A stretch of DNA of 64,000 nt. Origin: Lachnospiraceae bacterium. Its GTDB lineage: Bacteria > Bacillota > Clostridia > Lachnospirales > Lachnospiraceae. Position 1 is the stretch's first letter; each line of letters begins with the position of its first letter. The notes beneath the pieces are model-generated. The model was not told the DNA's origin, made no database searches, and saw only the letters and a list, made by a program, of their open reading frames with translations. This document shows positions 52,718 through 61,241 of this stretch, one piece after another. The translations under genes and the position numbers were made by a program. The stretch is from assembly GCA_023663945.1 (NCBI GenBank), contig JAMPGL010000001.1, forward strand, positions 85,577 through 149,576. Direction: 5' to 3'.

Positions 52718-53242
52718 AACATTACCTCCACACAAAACAAATCTTTTTATATCGCCTTTTACTTCCATACGATGCCCTACATTTGGCTCGATACAGCATT
52801 TTATATTTTCCTGTTCGCATAATTCTCTTAATTTTTTGAAATCAAGATGCCTATCGTCTTCGCCCATGCAAGCCAGAAGAACATTATTTTGGCGGTTAAT
52901 GTAAGGAAGCGTGTCATTTAGGGGAGTAAAAAGGATCAAGGATGCAGGAATTTTATACGCTTCCTTAAGCCGGCATGCAATTACCGTTCCTATGCTTTTG
53001 GCTGTAAACACGATATCTTCATATTGTTCAAAAGCAATGGATTGAATTACTTTTTCTGCTCTTGCATACAGCACTTCATAATCTGATTCGCCAGCATCAG
53101 GAGGGCTGATGAATAATTTCTCATATCCCAAATCTTCAAAATATTTTGAATTGACCGAATTGGTTCCCCATATTCTATTTTTTATGGTAAAATATTTTTG
53201 TGCTGTTGTAAAGATTTTTAAGAGTTGGAATGAGCAATTCAA
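52580..53242 (-). CDS. alpha/beta-hydrolase-like ORF running into a MazG-like fragment
   Basis: The 220-codon frame has two parts. The first (down to ~52718) resembles a small alpha/beta hydrolase: YEDIVFTAKSIGTVIACRLK holds a nucleophile-like serine and NVGHRM a late histidine. It lacks a normal N-terminus; only a TTG at 53242 is available. Without a stop it continues into GGNVMFDKALIMAK, where a ribosome site (GGAGG) and ATG 52717 mark a second gene. Readthrough suggests a lost stop codon or fusion. Confidence 0.5.
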   Translation of the reverse strand: MNCSFQLLKIFTTAQKYFTIKNRIWGTNSVNSKYFEDLGYEKLFISPPDAGESDYEVLYARAEKVIQSIAFEQYEDIVFTAKSIGTVIACRLKEAYKIPASLILFTPLNDTLPYINRQNNVLLACMGEDDRHLDFKKLRELCEQENIKCCIEPNVGHRMEVKGDIKRFVLCGGNVMFDKALIMAKGMNNRFPAGNSPYEIMTRLLEECGEAASIISRAYC

Positions 53243-53281
53243 AGAGTCGTTTATAAATGACAGAGTGGAAGGGGTATGGCT

Positions 53282-53668
53282 ATGGACATGATATTTTCAA
53301 TATTTTTTTTCTTAATATTTGCGCTTGTTGCCGGAGGTTTTATTGTGACTTTGGTGGGAGGGATAAGCACTTGGAATAAAAACAATCATTCTCCGCGCCT
53401 GACGGTAACGGCGAAAGTTGTATCCAAAAGAATGGATATTTCGCATCATAGTCAAGCCAATGCCGGAGATATGACCGGAGCGCATGGATACACGACGACT
53501 TCTTCCACAAGTTATTATGTGACATTTCAGGTTGACAGCGGAGATAGAATGGAGCTGTCTGTCAGCGGTTCGGAATACGGAATGCTGGCGGAGGGGGATG
53601 CAGGACAGCTGTCCTTTCAAGGGACAAGGTATTTATCTTTTGAGCGCAGTGGAGAGATACCTGTCTGA
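53282..53668 (+). CDS. DUF2500-type membrane-anchored protein
   Basis: 128 residues. ATG 53282 is favoured because AAGGGG ends at 53274. One membrane helix (residues ~2-24) precedes a compact outer domain with NNHSPRLTVTAKVVSKRMDI and SYYVTFQVDSGDRMELSVSG, a pattern of the DUF2500 family. Function unknown. The gene ends at the beginning of an aminoglycoside-phosphotransferase fragment. Confidence 0.75.
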   Translation: MDMIFSIFFFLIFALVAGGFIVTLVGGISTWNKNNHSPRLTVTAKVVSKRMDISHHSQANAGDMTGAHGYTTTSSTSYYVTFQVDSGDRMELSVSGSEYGMLAEGDAGQLSFQGTRYLSFERSGEIPV

Positions 53669-53907
53669 TGAGGAAGGGATTCCGGAAGCAGATGGGACGT
53701 TTATTGTATAGAGGATGGAAAATGGTTTTATCGCACGGGGACTTCTGCCTTCCTAATCTATTCGTCGTTCATGAGAAAGTGACGGGTTATATAGATTTAG
53801 GCAAAGCAGGCATCGCGGATAAGCGGTGTGACATAGCCCTGTGCTGTCGGAGTCTGTCCCATAACTATATGAGCGCAGAAAATAAGAACAGATTAAATTG
53901 TAGGTGA
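53668..53907 (+). pseudogene. aminoglycoside phosphotransferase fragment
   Basis: The frame contains VLSHGDFCLPNLFVVHEKVT and GYIDLGKAGIADKRCDIALC, which are the catalytic loop (HGD..N) and metal-binding D-x-G region of APH(3')-like kinases. The ATP-binding N-lobe and the C-terminal end are missing, so no resistance is expected from this copy. It sits between the DUF2500 gene and a phosphatase gene in a stretch with other fragments. Confidence 0.75.
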
Positions 53908-53912
53908 TTGAT

Positions 53913-54461
53913 ATGCTTTATATTATGAGACACGGCAAAACGGACTGGAATGTGCTCCGCAAATTGCAGGGGAGGACAGATATTCCCTTAAATGACGAGG
54001 GCAGAAAAATGGCGGAGGAAGCGGGCAAAGAGTATCAGAATGTAAATTTTGATATTTGCTATTGCTCTCCGTTACTGCGCGCAAAGGAAACGGCAGAAAT
54101 CGTATTGCAGAACAGAAACATTCCTATTATTTATGACGACAGGCTGAAGGAAATGTCGTTTGGAATTTATGAGGGAATTGAGAACTCATTTCAGATACCG
54201 GACTGCCCGGTGAATGTCTTTTTTCAGAATCCTGCGCAGTATGTCCCGGCGCAGGGCGGTGAAAGCTTTGAAGAATTATTTGCCAGAACAGGTTCTTTTA
54301 TAAAGGATATGATTACGCCTGCATTAAAGGAAAACAAAGATGTACTTATTGTCGGACATGGCGCAATGAACTCCAGCATTGTATGCCAGATTAGAGGGCT
54401 TCCTCTTGAGCGGTTTTGGGAGGCCGGAATTGAAAATTGTAAGCTGATGAGATTGGTATGA
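53913..54461 (+). CDS. histidine phosphatase-family protein
   Basis: 182 residues from ATG 53913 (MLYIMRHGKTDWNVLRKLQG); TAGGTG is 7 nt upstream, and GTG 53904 is the less likely start. RHGKT carries the catalytic histidine, CYCSPLLRAKETAEI the second core, and VGHGAMN the late histidine. This is the phosphoglycerate-mutase superfamily; the substrate is unknown, and many members are general phosphatases. Confidence 0.88.
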   Translation: MLYIMRHGKTDWNVLRKLQGRTDIPLNDEGRKMAEEAGKEYQNVNFDICYCSPLLRAKETAEIVLQNRNIPIIYDDRLKEMSFGIYEGIENSFQIPDCPVNVFFQNPAQYVPAQGGESFEELFARTGSFIKDMITPALKENKDVLIVGHGAMNSSIVCQIRGLPLERFWEAGIENCKLMRLV

Positions 54462-54732
54462 AGTATAACTGGTGTGAAATTCGGGTGGAAAAGATGGAAA
54501 AATCGTATATTTTTATATAAGCAACGAAAATGACGGAAAAGAGCAGAAAAGCAGTTGACAATACGGAAGATGATTTCTGCCCTAAACCACGGATGAATAT
54601 TTGTTTCATATTCTGCCCTTTTTATGATATTTAATTTCTTTCTGATTTCAGCCTTTAGTGCCCAAGCCTGCAAATAAAAAGTCAAGCGCATTGATTTCAC
54701 GAAACTTACGCACATCAGAATTTATGAATCCA
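54462..54732. other. intergenic region without recognised gene
   Basis: 271 bp after the phosphatase gene. AT-rich with no terminator, RNA or coding feature that I can support. It ends at the palindromic promoter listed next. Confidence 0.5.
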
Positions 54733-54784
54733 TTGACAAGTATCTGTTTTCGGACTATTATATAAGAGTCCGAAAACAGATACT
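54733..54784 (+). promoter_or_regulatory. promoter embedded in an 18-bp perfect palindrome
   Basis: TTGACA (54733-54738) and TATTAT (54756-54761) are 17 bp apart. The spacer is the left arm of a perfect inverted repeat: AGTATCTGTTTTCGGACT (54739-54756) with AGTCCGAAAACAGATACT (54767-54784), loop of 10 bp. Such placement would let a dimeric repressor block the promoter; no regulator gene is adjacent. Confidence 0.85.
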
Positions 54785-54817
54785 ATATTTTTATCGTGGA
54801 AAAGGAGGTGCTTATTT

Positions 54818-55438
54818 ATGAAAATTGTAACGATAAGCCGCGAGTTTGGAAGCGGTGGCAGGGAACTGGGAAAACGGCTGGCGGATGAACTGGGCTTTGC
54901 TTATTACGACAAAGAGATTATCAGCAAAATTGCAGAAAACCTGAAGATGGATGAGCATTATATTGAGAAGGTTCTGGATCGTGGGTTTACCGTAAATTAC
55001 CCTTATACCTTTAGGCACAGCCTTACGGTGCATGTGTATGCACAGAATCAGACGGCGGCGATTATGGTGGAGCAGCACAAGATCATCCGTCTGCTGGCGG
55101 AAAAAGAAGATGCTGTCATGGTAGGAGGAAACGCTGACATTGTTCTGAGCAGGATGCATCCCTATCGTATTTTTGTATATGCAGGTAAGGAATCGAAACT
55201 GGAGCGTTGCAGGCAGAGAGCCGCAAGCGATGAAAAAATGTGTGAGTATGAGATGGAGCGACGTATGAAAATGATTGATAAAGCCCGCTCAGCAAGCCAT
55301 GATGTTCTCTCGGGTCATCGCTGGGGAGACAAACGGGCGTATGAACTGTGTATGAATACGACAAACGCTGAGATTTCTGAAATGGTGCCGCCGCTTGCTA
55401 TGCTTGCCAAGCAGTATTTTGAAAAGAGACAGAAATGA
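54818..55438 (+). CDS. cytidylate-kinase-like protein
   Basis: 206 residues. MKIVTISREFGSGGRELGKR is a P-loop variant (GSGGRELGK) found in cytidylate-kinase-like proteins, and the rest carries YYDKEIISKIAENL and KMIDKARSASHDVLSGHRWG. True Cmk function is unlikely given the divergence; the role is unknown. It follows AAAAGGAGGTG and is first in the operon controlled by the palindromic promoter. Confidence 0.8.
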   Translation: MKIVTISREFGSGGRELGKRLADELGFAYYDKEIISKIAENLKMDEHYIEKVLDRGFTVNYPYTFRHSLTVHVYAQNQTAAIMVEQHKIIRLLAEKEDAVMVGGNADIVLSRMHPYRIFVYAGKESKLERCRQRAASDEKMCEYEMERRMKMIDKARSASHDVLSGHRWGDKRAYELCMNTTNAEISEMVPPLAMLAKQYFEKRQK

Positions 55439-55558
55439 AGATTCAATTATCTGATTGCTTTAATCAATAAACTGACTCGCGAAACGGGACAACATTTGAT
55501 TATAAACGGCTTCTGCCCGATAATTTTCATGTAATAAGAATGACTGGAGGATATTACT

Positions 55559-56872
55559 ATGTTATCTCATCAAGCAAAAAATGTCTGTAAGTATGTATTT
55601 CCCGCTATGCTTTCCAATGTATGTTTTTTCCTGTTTTCTGTGGTGGACGGTATTTTTGTGGGGCAGGGAATCGGATCAAACGCATTAGGGGCTGTCAACA
55701 TCGTATATCCTATTGTGATGGTGGTGGGCGCGCTGCTTATGCTGGCAACCATTGGCGGCGTGACTATCACTGCCGTTCGTCTGGGGCGGGGCGATGAGAA
55801 GGGCGCTAACACCGCTTTTATGCACTCGATGCTCCTCACTCTTTTCATTGGCGCGTTCTTTACGGTAATCGGCGTTTTTTTCGCAAGGCCGATCTGCGTC
55901 CTGTTAGGCGCAGGCGACACCTTCCTCAAGCTGGCAGCGGACTATTTGTTCTGGTATTCCCTGTTCACCATCCCATCCGCTATGTCCCAGAATTTGCAGG
56001 GTTTCTGCCGGAATGACGGTTCTCCGGGGCTTGTTACCGTTGCGGTTGTCATTTCTACCCTATGCAATATTTTTCTGGATTGGCTGTTTATCTTTCCGCT
56101 GGCGATGGGGACAGCGGGAGCCGCCTTGGCTACGGGCATTTCTCAAGTGGTCGCCCTGCTCATTGCCTCCGTGCACTTCTTCCGCAAGGCCGGGCAGCTG
56201 CGCATCCGCATTCCAAAGCCGGAGTGGAAGCTGTTTAAAAAGATTGTGGTGAGGGGTCTGCCGGAAGGGATCGCCCAGCTTGCGACACCCGTGATGACGT
56301 TCTGCATGAACCTTGTGCTGGCTGCGCAAATAGGTGATGTCGGTATCAATGCCTTTGCTGTCATTTCCTATGTTGCCTCTTTCACCCTTGCAGTGTTTTT
56401 TGGCACAAGCGAGGGCTTGCAGCCCTTGTTCGGGCAGAGCTATGGGGCACAAGCGGAAAAAAATTTGAAATATTATTTTCGCAGTGGCATGATTATTAAT
56501 ATTGTTGGCAGTATTGCGGTCATCGGACTGATCATTTTGTTCGGCCGCCCAATCTGCGTATTGTTTGGTGCTGAGCCTGATGTGCTTGATTATGTGGTAA
56601 AAGCCATGCCTCTCTATGCATGGGGATTTGTCCCGATGGCCGTTAATGCCATGATTTCCTCCTATCTGTACTCCACGAAACGCTCCGGGTATGCGATTGT
56701 CCTCAATATACTCCGCAGCCTTGTGGTGAGCGTTGCTGTGATTTTGTTGCTTCCCGCCGTCCTAGGGGCGGACAGTGTCTGGCTGACGTTCGGCATTTAT
56801 GAACTAATCGTTGCGGCAATATCTGTTATACTGCTGAAGGCTTCGCAAAAGAATGGGCTTGCATTCAAATAA
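55559..56872 (+). CDS. MATE-family efflux transporter
   Basis: 437 residues with twelve predicted helices. The N-terminus has MLSNVCFFLFSVVDGIFVGQ and GSNALGAVNIVYPIVMVVGA; the middle has DWLFIFPLAMGTAGAALATG, both MATE-like. It probably exports a drug or metabolite by Na+ or H+ exchange. CTGGAGG precedes the ATG. It is 120 bp after the cytidylate-kinase-like gene, with similar GC-rich codon use. Confidence 0.92.
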   Translation: MLSHQAKNVCKYVFPAMLSNVCFFLFSVVDGIFVGQGIGSNALGAVNIVYPIVMVVGALLMLATIGGVTITAVRLGRGDEKGANTAFMHSMLLTLFIGAFFTVIGVFFARPICVLLGAGDTFLKLAADYLFWYSLFTIPSAMSQNLQGFCRNDGSPGLVTVAVVISTLCNIFLDWLFIFPLAMGTAGAALATGISQVVALLIASVHFFRKAGQLRIRIPKPEWKLFKKIVVRGLPEGIAQLATPVMTFCMNLVLAAQIGDVGINAFAVISYVASFTLAVFFGTSEGLQPLFGQSYGAQAEKNLKYYFRSGMIINIVGSIAVIGLIILFGRPICVLFGAEPDVLDYVVKAMPLYAWGFVPMAVNAMISSYLYSTKRSGYAIVLNILRSLVVSVAVILLLPAVLGADSVWLTFGIYELIVAAISVILLKASQKNGLAFK

Positions 56873-56963
56873 CGCGTTTTAGGGAAAACTTTTGGGTCGT
56901 TATGGAGCAACGTTTCAGCGTTTGTGCAAAGAGAAAATATGAATGATCTTGGAGAATACGGGA

Positions 56964-57950
56964 ATGAGTGTAATATCTGATTTGGAACTTGACGAGAAGA
57001 TGCAGGAATTGTCTGTACGCAGCGCAGTCCTTTTGGAAGACGTGGAAGTCCTGAACGGTCGAATGCAGGAATATTATCCGCAACTCCTAAATATGGAGCG
57101 CACAGATGTTATGACGGAAGAGGTCAGGCGCAGGGCGGAAAAGCTGACCCATGCTGGTGAAACTCTGTGGAAAGCCTCTTCTCTGACCTATGACATGGGC
57201 GATGAACTGCGTGCCCGCTGGACCGATCTGCGGAAGTCGGATCGAAAACATAGCATTTTTGCCCCGCCAGCCAATGCAGCTATTGATATTGCGGAGGAAA
57301 GCACTGACCACTTTGCCAAGGGGCTTAATTATTATAAGCTGTTTATCCTTTGCTTTGTGGCCAGTTTCTTAGGTGTGGTCATTGAAACGCTCTTTGTGCT
57401 GGCATCCCGGGGTATTCTGATGAACCGGACAGGGCTGGTGTATGGACCATTCAATCTGCTCTACGGCGTGGGAGCGGTGGTGCTGACTTTGGCTCTTTAC
57501 CGCTTTCGGAACAGGGGAATCTGGCTGTCCTTTCTCGGCGGCATGATCATCGGAAGTTCACTGGAGTATCTCTGCTCCTGGGTGCAGGAGATGGTATTGG
57601 GTTCTAGGTCGTGGGATTACAGTCATGCCCCTTTCAATATCAATGGTCGCATTTGCCTGCTGTACGTTGTCTTTTGGGGCATTTTGGGCGTATTGTGGAT
57701 TAAGAATATTTATCCCCGGATGACCCGATGGATTTTGAAGCTTCCAAGGAAGCCCGGGAAAGCGGCCGTTTGGGTTCTTACCGTGTTGCTTATGTTCAAT
57801 ATTGCTGTTTCCGGGATTTCCGTGTTCCGCTGGAGTCGGCGGATAGAGGGCATTCCGGCTAAGGGTCCTTTCTGGGAAACAGTAGATCAATGTTTTCCAG
57901 ATGAGCGGATGGAGCAAACATTTCCCAGCATGAAATTTACTTCAAACTAA
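56964..57950 (+). CDS. CmpB-type putative ABC transporter permease
   Basis: 328 residues from ATG 56964 with GGAG 9 nt upstream; ATG 56943 is an alternative. An N-terminal ~120-residue acidic helical region precedes about five membrane helices: LFILCFVASFLGVVIETLFV, then LVYGPFNLLYGVGAVVL and GSSLEYLCSWVQEMVLGSRS, the signature of the CmpB-like 'putative ABC transporter permease' family. No ATPase partner is nearby. The soluble N-terminal part is unusual. Confidence 0.8.
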   Translation: MSVISDLELDEKMQELSVRSAVLLEDVEVLNGRMQEYYPQLLNMERTDVMTEEVRRRAEKLTHAGETLWKASSLTYDMGDELRARWTDLRKSDRKHSIFAPPANAAIDIAEESTDHFAKGLNYYKLFILCFVASFLGVVIETLFVLASRGILMNRTGLVYGPFNLLYGVGAVVLTLALYRFRNRGIWLSFLGGMIIGSSLEYLCSWVQEMVLGSRSWDYSHAPFNINGRICLLYVVFWGILGVLWIKNIYPRMTRWILKLPRKPGKAAVWVLTVLLMFNIAVSGISVFRWSRRIEGIPAKGPFWETVDQCFPDERMEQTFPSMKFTSN

Positions 57951-57972
57951 CAAAAGAAAAGGAGAGCCTGCT

Positions 57973-59136
57973 ATGCAAATTGCACTGTTTACCGATACCT
58001 ACCTGCCCCAGATCAATGGGGTGGCTACCCATGTAAAAACATTGAAAGAGGGGTTAGAGGCTATCGGGCACACCGTCCTTGTGGTGACTGCCGATACCTC
58101 AGCCAGAGGCCATTACATACACGATGGCATTCTCCACTGTCCTTCCGCCACCCTGAAACATCTCTATGACTATGGAGCGGCATCCTCCCACAGCAGGGAG
58201 AGGAACCGGCTGTTGGACAGTTTCGATTTTGATGTTGTCCACATCCACACTGAGTTTGGCGTAGGCTGGTCGGGGGTGGAGACTGCCCGGCGTATGAAAA
58301 TTCCCCTGTTTTACACCCTGCATACCATGTGGGAACAATATCTCCATTATATTGTTCCCCACACATTGGTTCCTATCGCCCGAAAAGCAATGAGAGAGTA
58401 CATTGGCTACTATGGGGGGATTGCTGATGAGGTAATCGGTCCCTCTGCCAGAGTGCAGGGTTTTCTGGAAAATTGCGGCGTCAAACGCCATGTCAATGTG
58501 GTGCCAAATGCCGTGGAATTGGAGTACTTTTCCAGAGGACAGGCGGATCCTCATCGGGTGCAGTCTCTCCGGGCACAGTATGGGCTTCGCCCGGAAGATC
58601 TGGTTCTCTGTTTCTGTGGACGGCTGGGACAGGAAAAGAGTATTGGCGTTCTGCTGGACGTGTTCGCGGCGCATCACCGGTCAGACAGCTATAGTAAACT
58701 TGTGGTCATTGGAGACGGACCTATGGGAGAAACCCTGCGGAAACAGTCGGAGAATCTGGGCATCGCGGATAGTGTAATCTTCACCGGCAGTGTTCCCCAT
58801 GATCAGGTGAGGGAGGTATACGCCTGTTGTGACCTTTTTGCCACTGCCTCCCGCTCGGAGGTTAACTCAATCTCCATGCTGGAAGCTATGGCTATGGGCT
58901 TGCCTGTTCTTCATATCGTAGACGAGGAGAATCCCGGTCAGGTGCAGGAGGGAGTCAATGGTCTGCCTTTCCGTACGGCAGAGGAATTTCACGAAATCAT
59001 CCAAAACTTCCGAAACAATCCCGACACCCTCCGGCAAATGCAGGCATCTACAGTGGAGTCTGTCCGCTTGGCTGGTCAGGAAGGGCTTGCTCGCCGGATG
59101 GAGACCGTATATCTCAAAAAGGTGTCGTTGACATGA
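57973..59136 (+). CDS. GT4-family glycosyltransferase
   Basis: 387 residues, GT-B fold. It opens MQIALFTDTYLPQINGVATH; DVVHIHTEFGVGWSG follows, and the donor-binding half has VIGDGPMGETLRKQSE and ASRSEVNSISMLEAMAMGLP. The closest functional group I know is the diacylglycerol glucosyltransferases and related lipid glycosylation enzymes, so it may modify membrane lipids. AAAGGAGAG precedes the ATG. Last gene of the operon. Confidence 0.9.
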   Translation: MQIALFTDTYLPQINGVATHVKTLKEGLEAIGHTVLVVTADTSARGHYIHDGILHCPSATLKHLYDYGAASSHSRERNRLLDSFDFDVVHIHTEFGVGWSGVETARRMKIPLFYTLHTMWEQYLHYIVPHTLVPIARKAMREYIGYYGGIADEVIGPSARVQGFLENCGVKRHVNVVPNAVELEYFSRGQADPHRVQSLRAQYGLRPEDLVLCFCGRLGQEKSIGVLLDVFAAHHRSDSYSKLVVIGDGPMGETLRKQSENLGIADSVIFTGSVPHDQVREVYACCDLFATASRSEVNSISMLEAMAMGLPVLHIVDEENPGQVQEGVNGLPFRTAEEFHEIIQNFRNNPDTLRQMQASTVESVRLAGQEGLARRMETVYLKKVSLT

Positions 59137-59233
59137 GGAGTAATCAGGAGATGAGAATGAAAATAAAATAGAGTTGCTGTCGCTCCTATACTTGCGGACG
59201 GAGATCCATAGACAGCTAACCCAATTAGAAACA

Positions 59234-59273
59234 GAACCCCCAGAGAGTCGCCGCTCTCTGGGGGTTCATTTTG
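59234..59273 (+). terminator. strong terminator after the GT4 gene
   Basis: GAACCCCCAGAGAG (59234-59247) and CTCTCTGGGGGTTC (59254-59267) form a 14-bp perfect stem with loop TCGCCG, then ATTTTGT. Confidence 0.9.
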
Positions 59274-59290
59274 TACCCAATTTTTGACTT

Positions 59291-59313
59291 TGACAGGCTG
59301 ATACAGCCTGACA
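59291..59313. repeat. dyad between the GT4 terminator and the second blaI
   Basis: TGACAGGCTG-ATA-CAGCCTGACA, a 10-bp arm dyad with one mismatch. It does not match the BlaI core, so it may be a site for another regulator or a small hairpin. Confidence 0.6.
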
Positions 59314-59358
59314 GTATATTTCTCATCTCAACTAAACAGATTAGAAATTATATATTTA

Positions 59359-59410
59359 TTGACAGAACAGACAAAGGAATGTATAATTTAATCATGTTAC
59401 AAATGTAACA
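59359..59410 (+). promoter_or_regulatory. promoter and BlaI-type operator of the second blaI-blaR1 pair
   Basis: Perfect TTGACA (59359-59364), 17-bp spacer and perfect TATAAT (59382-59387). The operator TGTTACA-AA-TGTAACA (59395-59410) sits just at the start site, with the TACA/TGTA core of BlaI sites. Repressor binding would block initiation. Confidence 0.85.
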
Positions 59411-59431
59411 CGATTAGAGAGGAAGATAATA

Positions 59432-59815
59432 ATGAGTGCAGCAAGTTTTAAGATTTCGGATGCGGAACTTGAGGTAATGGCAATACTTTGGAGGGAGAAG
59501 AGGGCAGTATCGTTTAGCGATATTCGTACAGAGCTGAGTGATAAGATGGGTTGGGAGAAGTCCACAATTGCAACGCTGTTAAGACGACTGCAAAAAAAGG
59601 GAGCGGTTTCAATTCAGGAGAAAGAGATTCATTACTACATACCGAATATTACAAAAGAAGATTATATGATACCTAAGAAAAAGAGCCTGATAGATAAACT
59701 TTATGATGGAAGTATAAAGAATTTTGTTGCGGCGCTCTGTCAAAGCGGGGAACTCACAGAAGAGGATATTGATGAACTAAAGATGTATTTCCGAATGGAG
59801 GATGAAAATAAATGA
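59432..59815 (+). CDS. BlaI/MecI-family transcriptional repressor
   Basis: 127 residues; winged-helix repressor with GWEKSTIATLLRRLQKKGAV as recognition region and a helical dimerisation tail. The start MSAASFKISDAELEVMAILW follows AGAGAGGAAG. It overlaps the M56 gene by 4 bp (ATGA). It is a second, divergent copy of the switch at 30 kb. Confidence 0.93.
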   Translation: MSAASFKISDAELEVMAILWREKRAVSFSDIRTELSDKMGWEKSTIATLLRRLQKKGAVSIQEKEIHYYIPNITKEDYMIPKKKSLIDKLYDGSIKNFVAALCQSGELTEEDIDELKMYFRMEDENK

Positions 59816-61146
59816 TGGTTGTTGAAGAATATTCTGCGGAGATAATTAAGCTCATTCTTTCGATGACATTTACCGGCAGTATGGTATCGCTTTTTTTATT
59901 TACTTTAAAGCCGATAATAAAGGACAGGCTCCCTAAGTCATTTCAATATTATATGTGGTTTTCGGTGGTGATAGCTTTGATGCTGCCTGTATCAAAAATT
60001 ATTGAAATTCCTGTGTCGAATGATTTCAAAATTTCAATGAAGTCCATGTATGATATTGCACAGCAGATTTCTGATTTGGCATCTGAAAAACCTGTAAATC
60101 TTGGATTTGTATCACAAAGTAAGAACGGACAGACTGCTCGGCAGGTTACATGTTTTTCAAGTACAGCAGTTCTTTTATCTGCTTTCTGGCAATTAGGAAT
60201 GGTTTTGGTTCTTGGTTTTCATATTATATGCTATGCGCTTTATGTCCGAAAGCTCAACATACATAATATAAGCGCTGAACGGCAGGAAGTAGAACTGTTA
60301 AATACCTTGTTAGAAAGAAAAAGCACTCTGCGGTTGTACAAAAATCCAGTGATAGAAACACCGATTTTAATTGGATTTTTCCTGCCTGCGGTTATCTTGC
60401 CTGATAGAAAATATGAGGATATGAAGCTTCGGAATATTCTGATGCATGAAATTACGCATAAGAAAAGATATGACATTTTTGTCAAGTGGCTGTTAATTTT
60501 GGTTGGAGCGGTACATTGGTTTAATCCAATTGTTTATCTTGTACGCCGGGAGATGAATAAAGCATGCGAATTAGCGTGTGATGAATCCGTCATAAAAAGA
60601 TTTGATAATAGCGAAATGCAACAGTACGGCGATACTTTGATTGCAGTTGCCGCTGATTCAATAAGAAAGATGCCTCTTTCGATAACTATGTTTGAAGATA
60701 AAAAAATTTTAAAAGAAAGGCTGGATGCCATCATGAAACACAAAAAGCATTCAAAAAGAGCAGTCATTGCGGCAAGTGTTTTTTTGACTGTTATTGTCTG
60801 TGCCGTTTTGGGGCTTAGTGCATTGCACGGTACAGAAAATGAATATAAGGATAATGCTTACGCGGATAATTACCCTCTTTTCCAAGACCAAAAACGTATT
60901 AAAGAGTTAGAGCTGAAAAAGGTTTTACGCGATTATGATAAAAAGAATATTGTCGAAGCGTACGTGTTTTTAGGTGATTTAGAGGGTGAAATCACTAACG
61001 CATATATCATGATTGTCTGTCAAGAAAAAAATCCAAATTCTGAAATGCAGAGTGGAATAAAATCACTAGCATCGGAAGAGCTTGAATTAGATGTTCAAAA
61101 TGTCTATGTGGATTATATAGATTTTGAATCATTTACTTCAAATTAA
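59812..61146 (+). CDS. M56-family (BlaR1-like) membrane metalloprotease
   Basis: 444 residues. Membrane helices near residues ~12-30, ~43-60 and ~120-145 surround the zinc protease domain, where H212-E-I-T-H216 and CELACDESVI are the metal sites. A last helix lies at ~315-335, and only ~110 residues follow outside the cell. There is no penicillin-sensor domain, so the signal is unknown. Compare the 849-residue homologue at 30.5 kb. Confidence 0.92.
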   Translation: MMVVEEYSAEIIKLILSMTFTGSMVSLFLFTLKPIIKDRLPKSFQYYMWFSVVIALMLPVSKIIEIPVSNDFKISMKSMYDIAQQISDLASEKPVNLGFVSQSKNGQTARQVTCFSSTAVLLSAFWQLGMVLVLGFHIICYALYVRKLNIHNISAERQEVELLNTLLERKSTLRLYKNPVIETPILIGFFLPAVILPDRKYEDMKLRNILMHEITHKKRYDIFVKWLLILVGAVHWFNPIVYLVRREMNKACELACDESVIKRFDNSEMQQYGDTLIAVAADSIRKMPLSITMFEDKKILKERLDAIMKHKKHSKRAVIAASVFLTVIVCAVLGLSALHGTENEYKDNAYADNYPLFQDQKRIKELELKKVLRDYDKKNIVEAYVFLGDLEGEITNAYIMIVCQEKNPNSEMQSGIKSLASEELELDVQNVYVDYIDFESFTSN

Positions 61147-61174
61147 GTTCCTGCTTTCCGGCCATGCAACATTC

Positions 61175-61229
61175 ATAATCTGACGGATTAAGTCTTTATT
61201 AAAGATAAAGATATTGACCGTCAGATTAT
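61175..61229 (+). repeat. hairpin after the second blaR1
   Basis: ATAATCTGACGG (61175-61186) and CCGTCAGATTAT (61218-61229) are perfect 12-bp arms around 31 nt. There is no T-tract, so a simple terminator is not certain. Confidence 0.7.
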
Positions 61230-61241
61230 TCATGCCTTTAA

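Noticed and set aside
54462-54732. Minus-strand frame running from the phosphatase gene into this gap
   Set aside because: It is mostly antisense to the phosphatase gene and has no recognisable protein.
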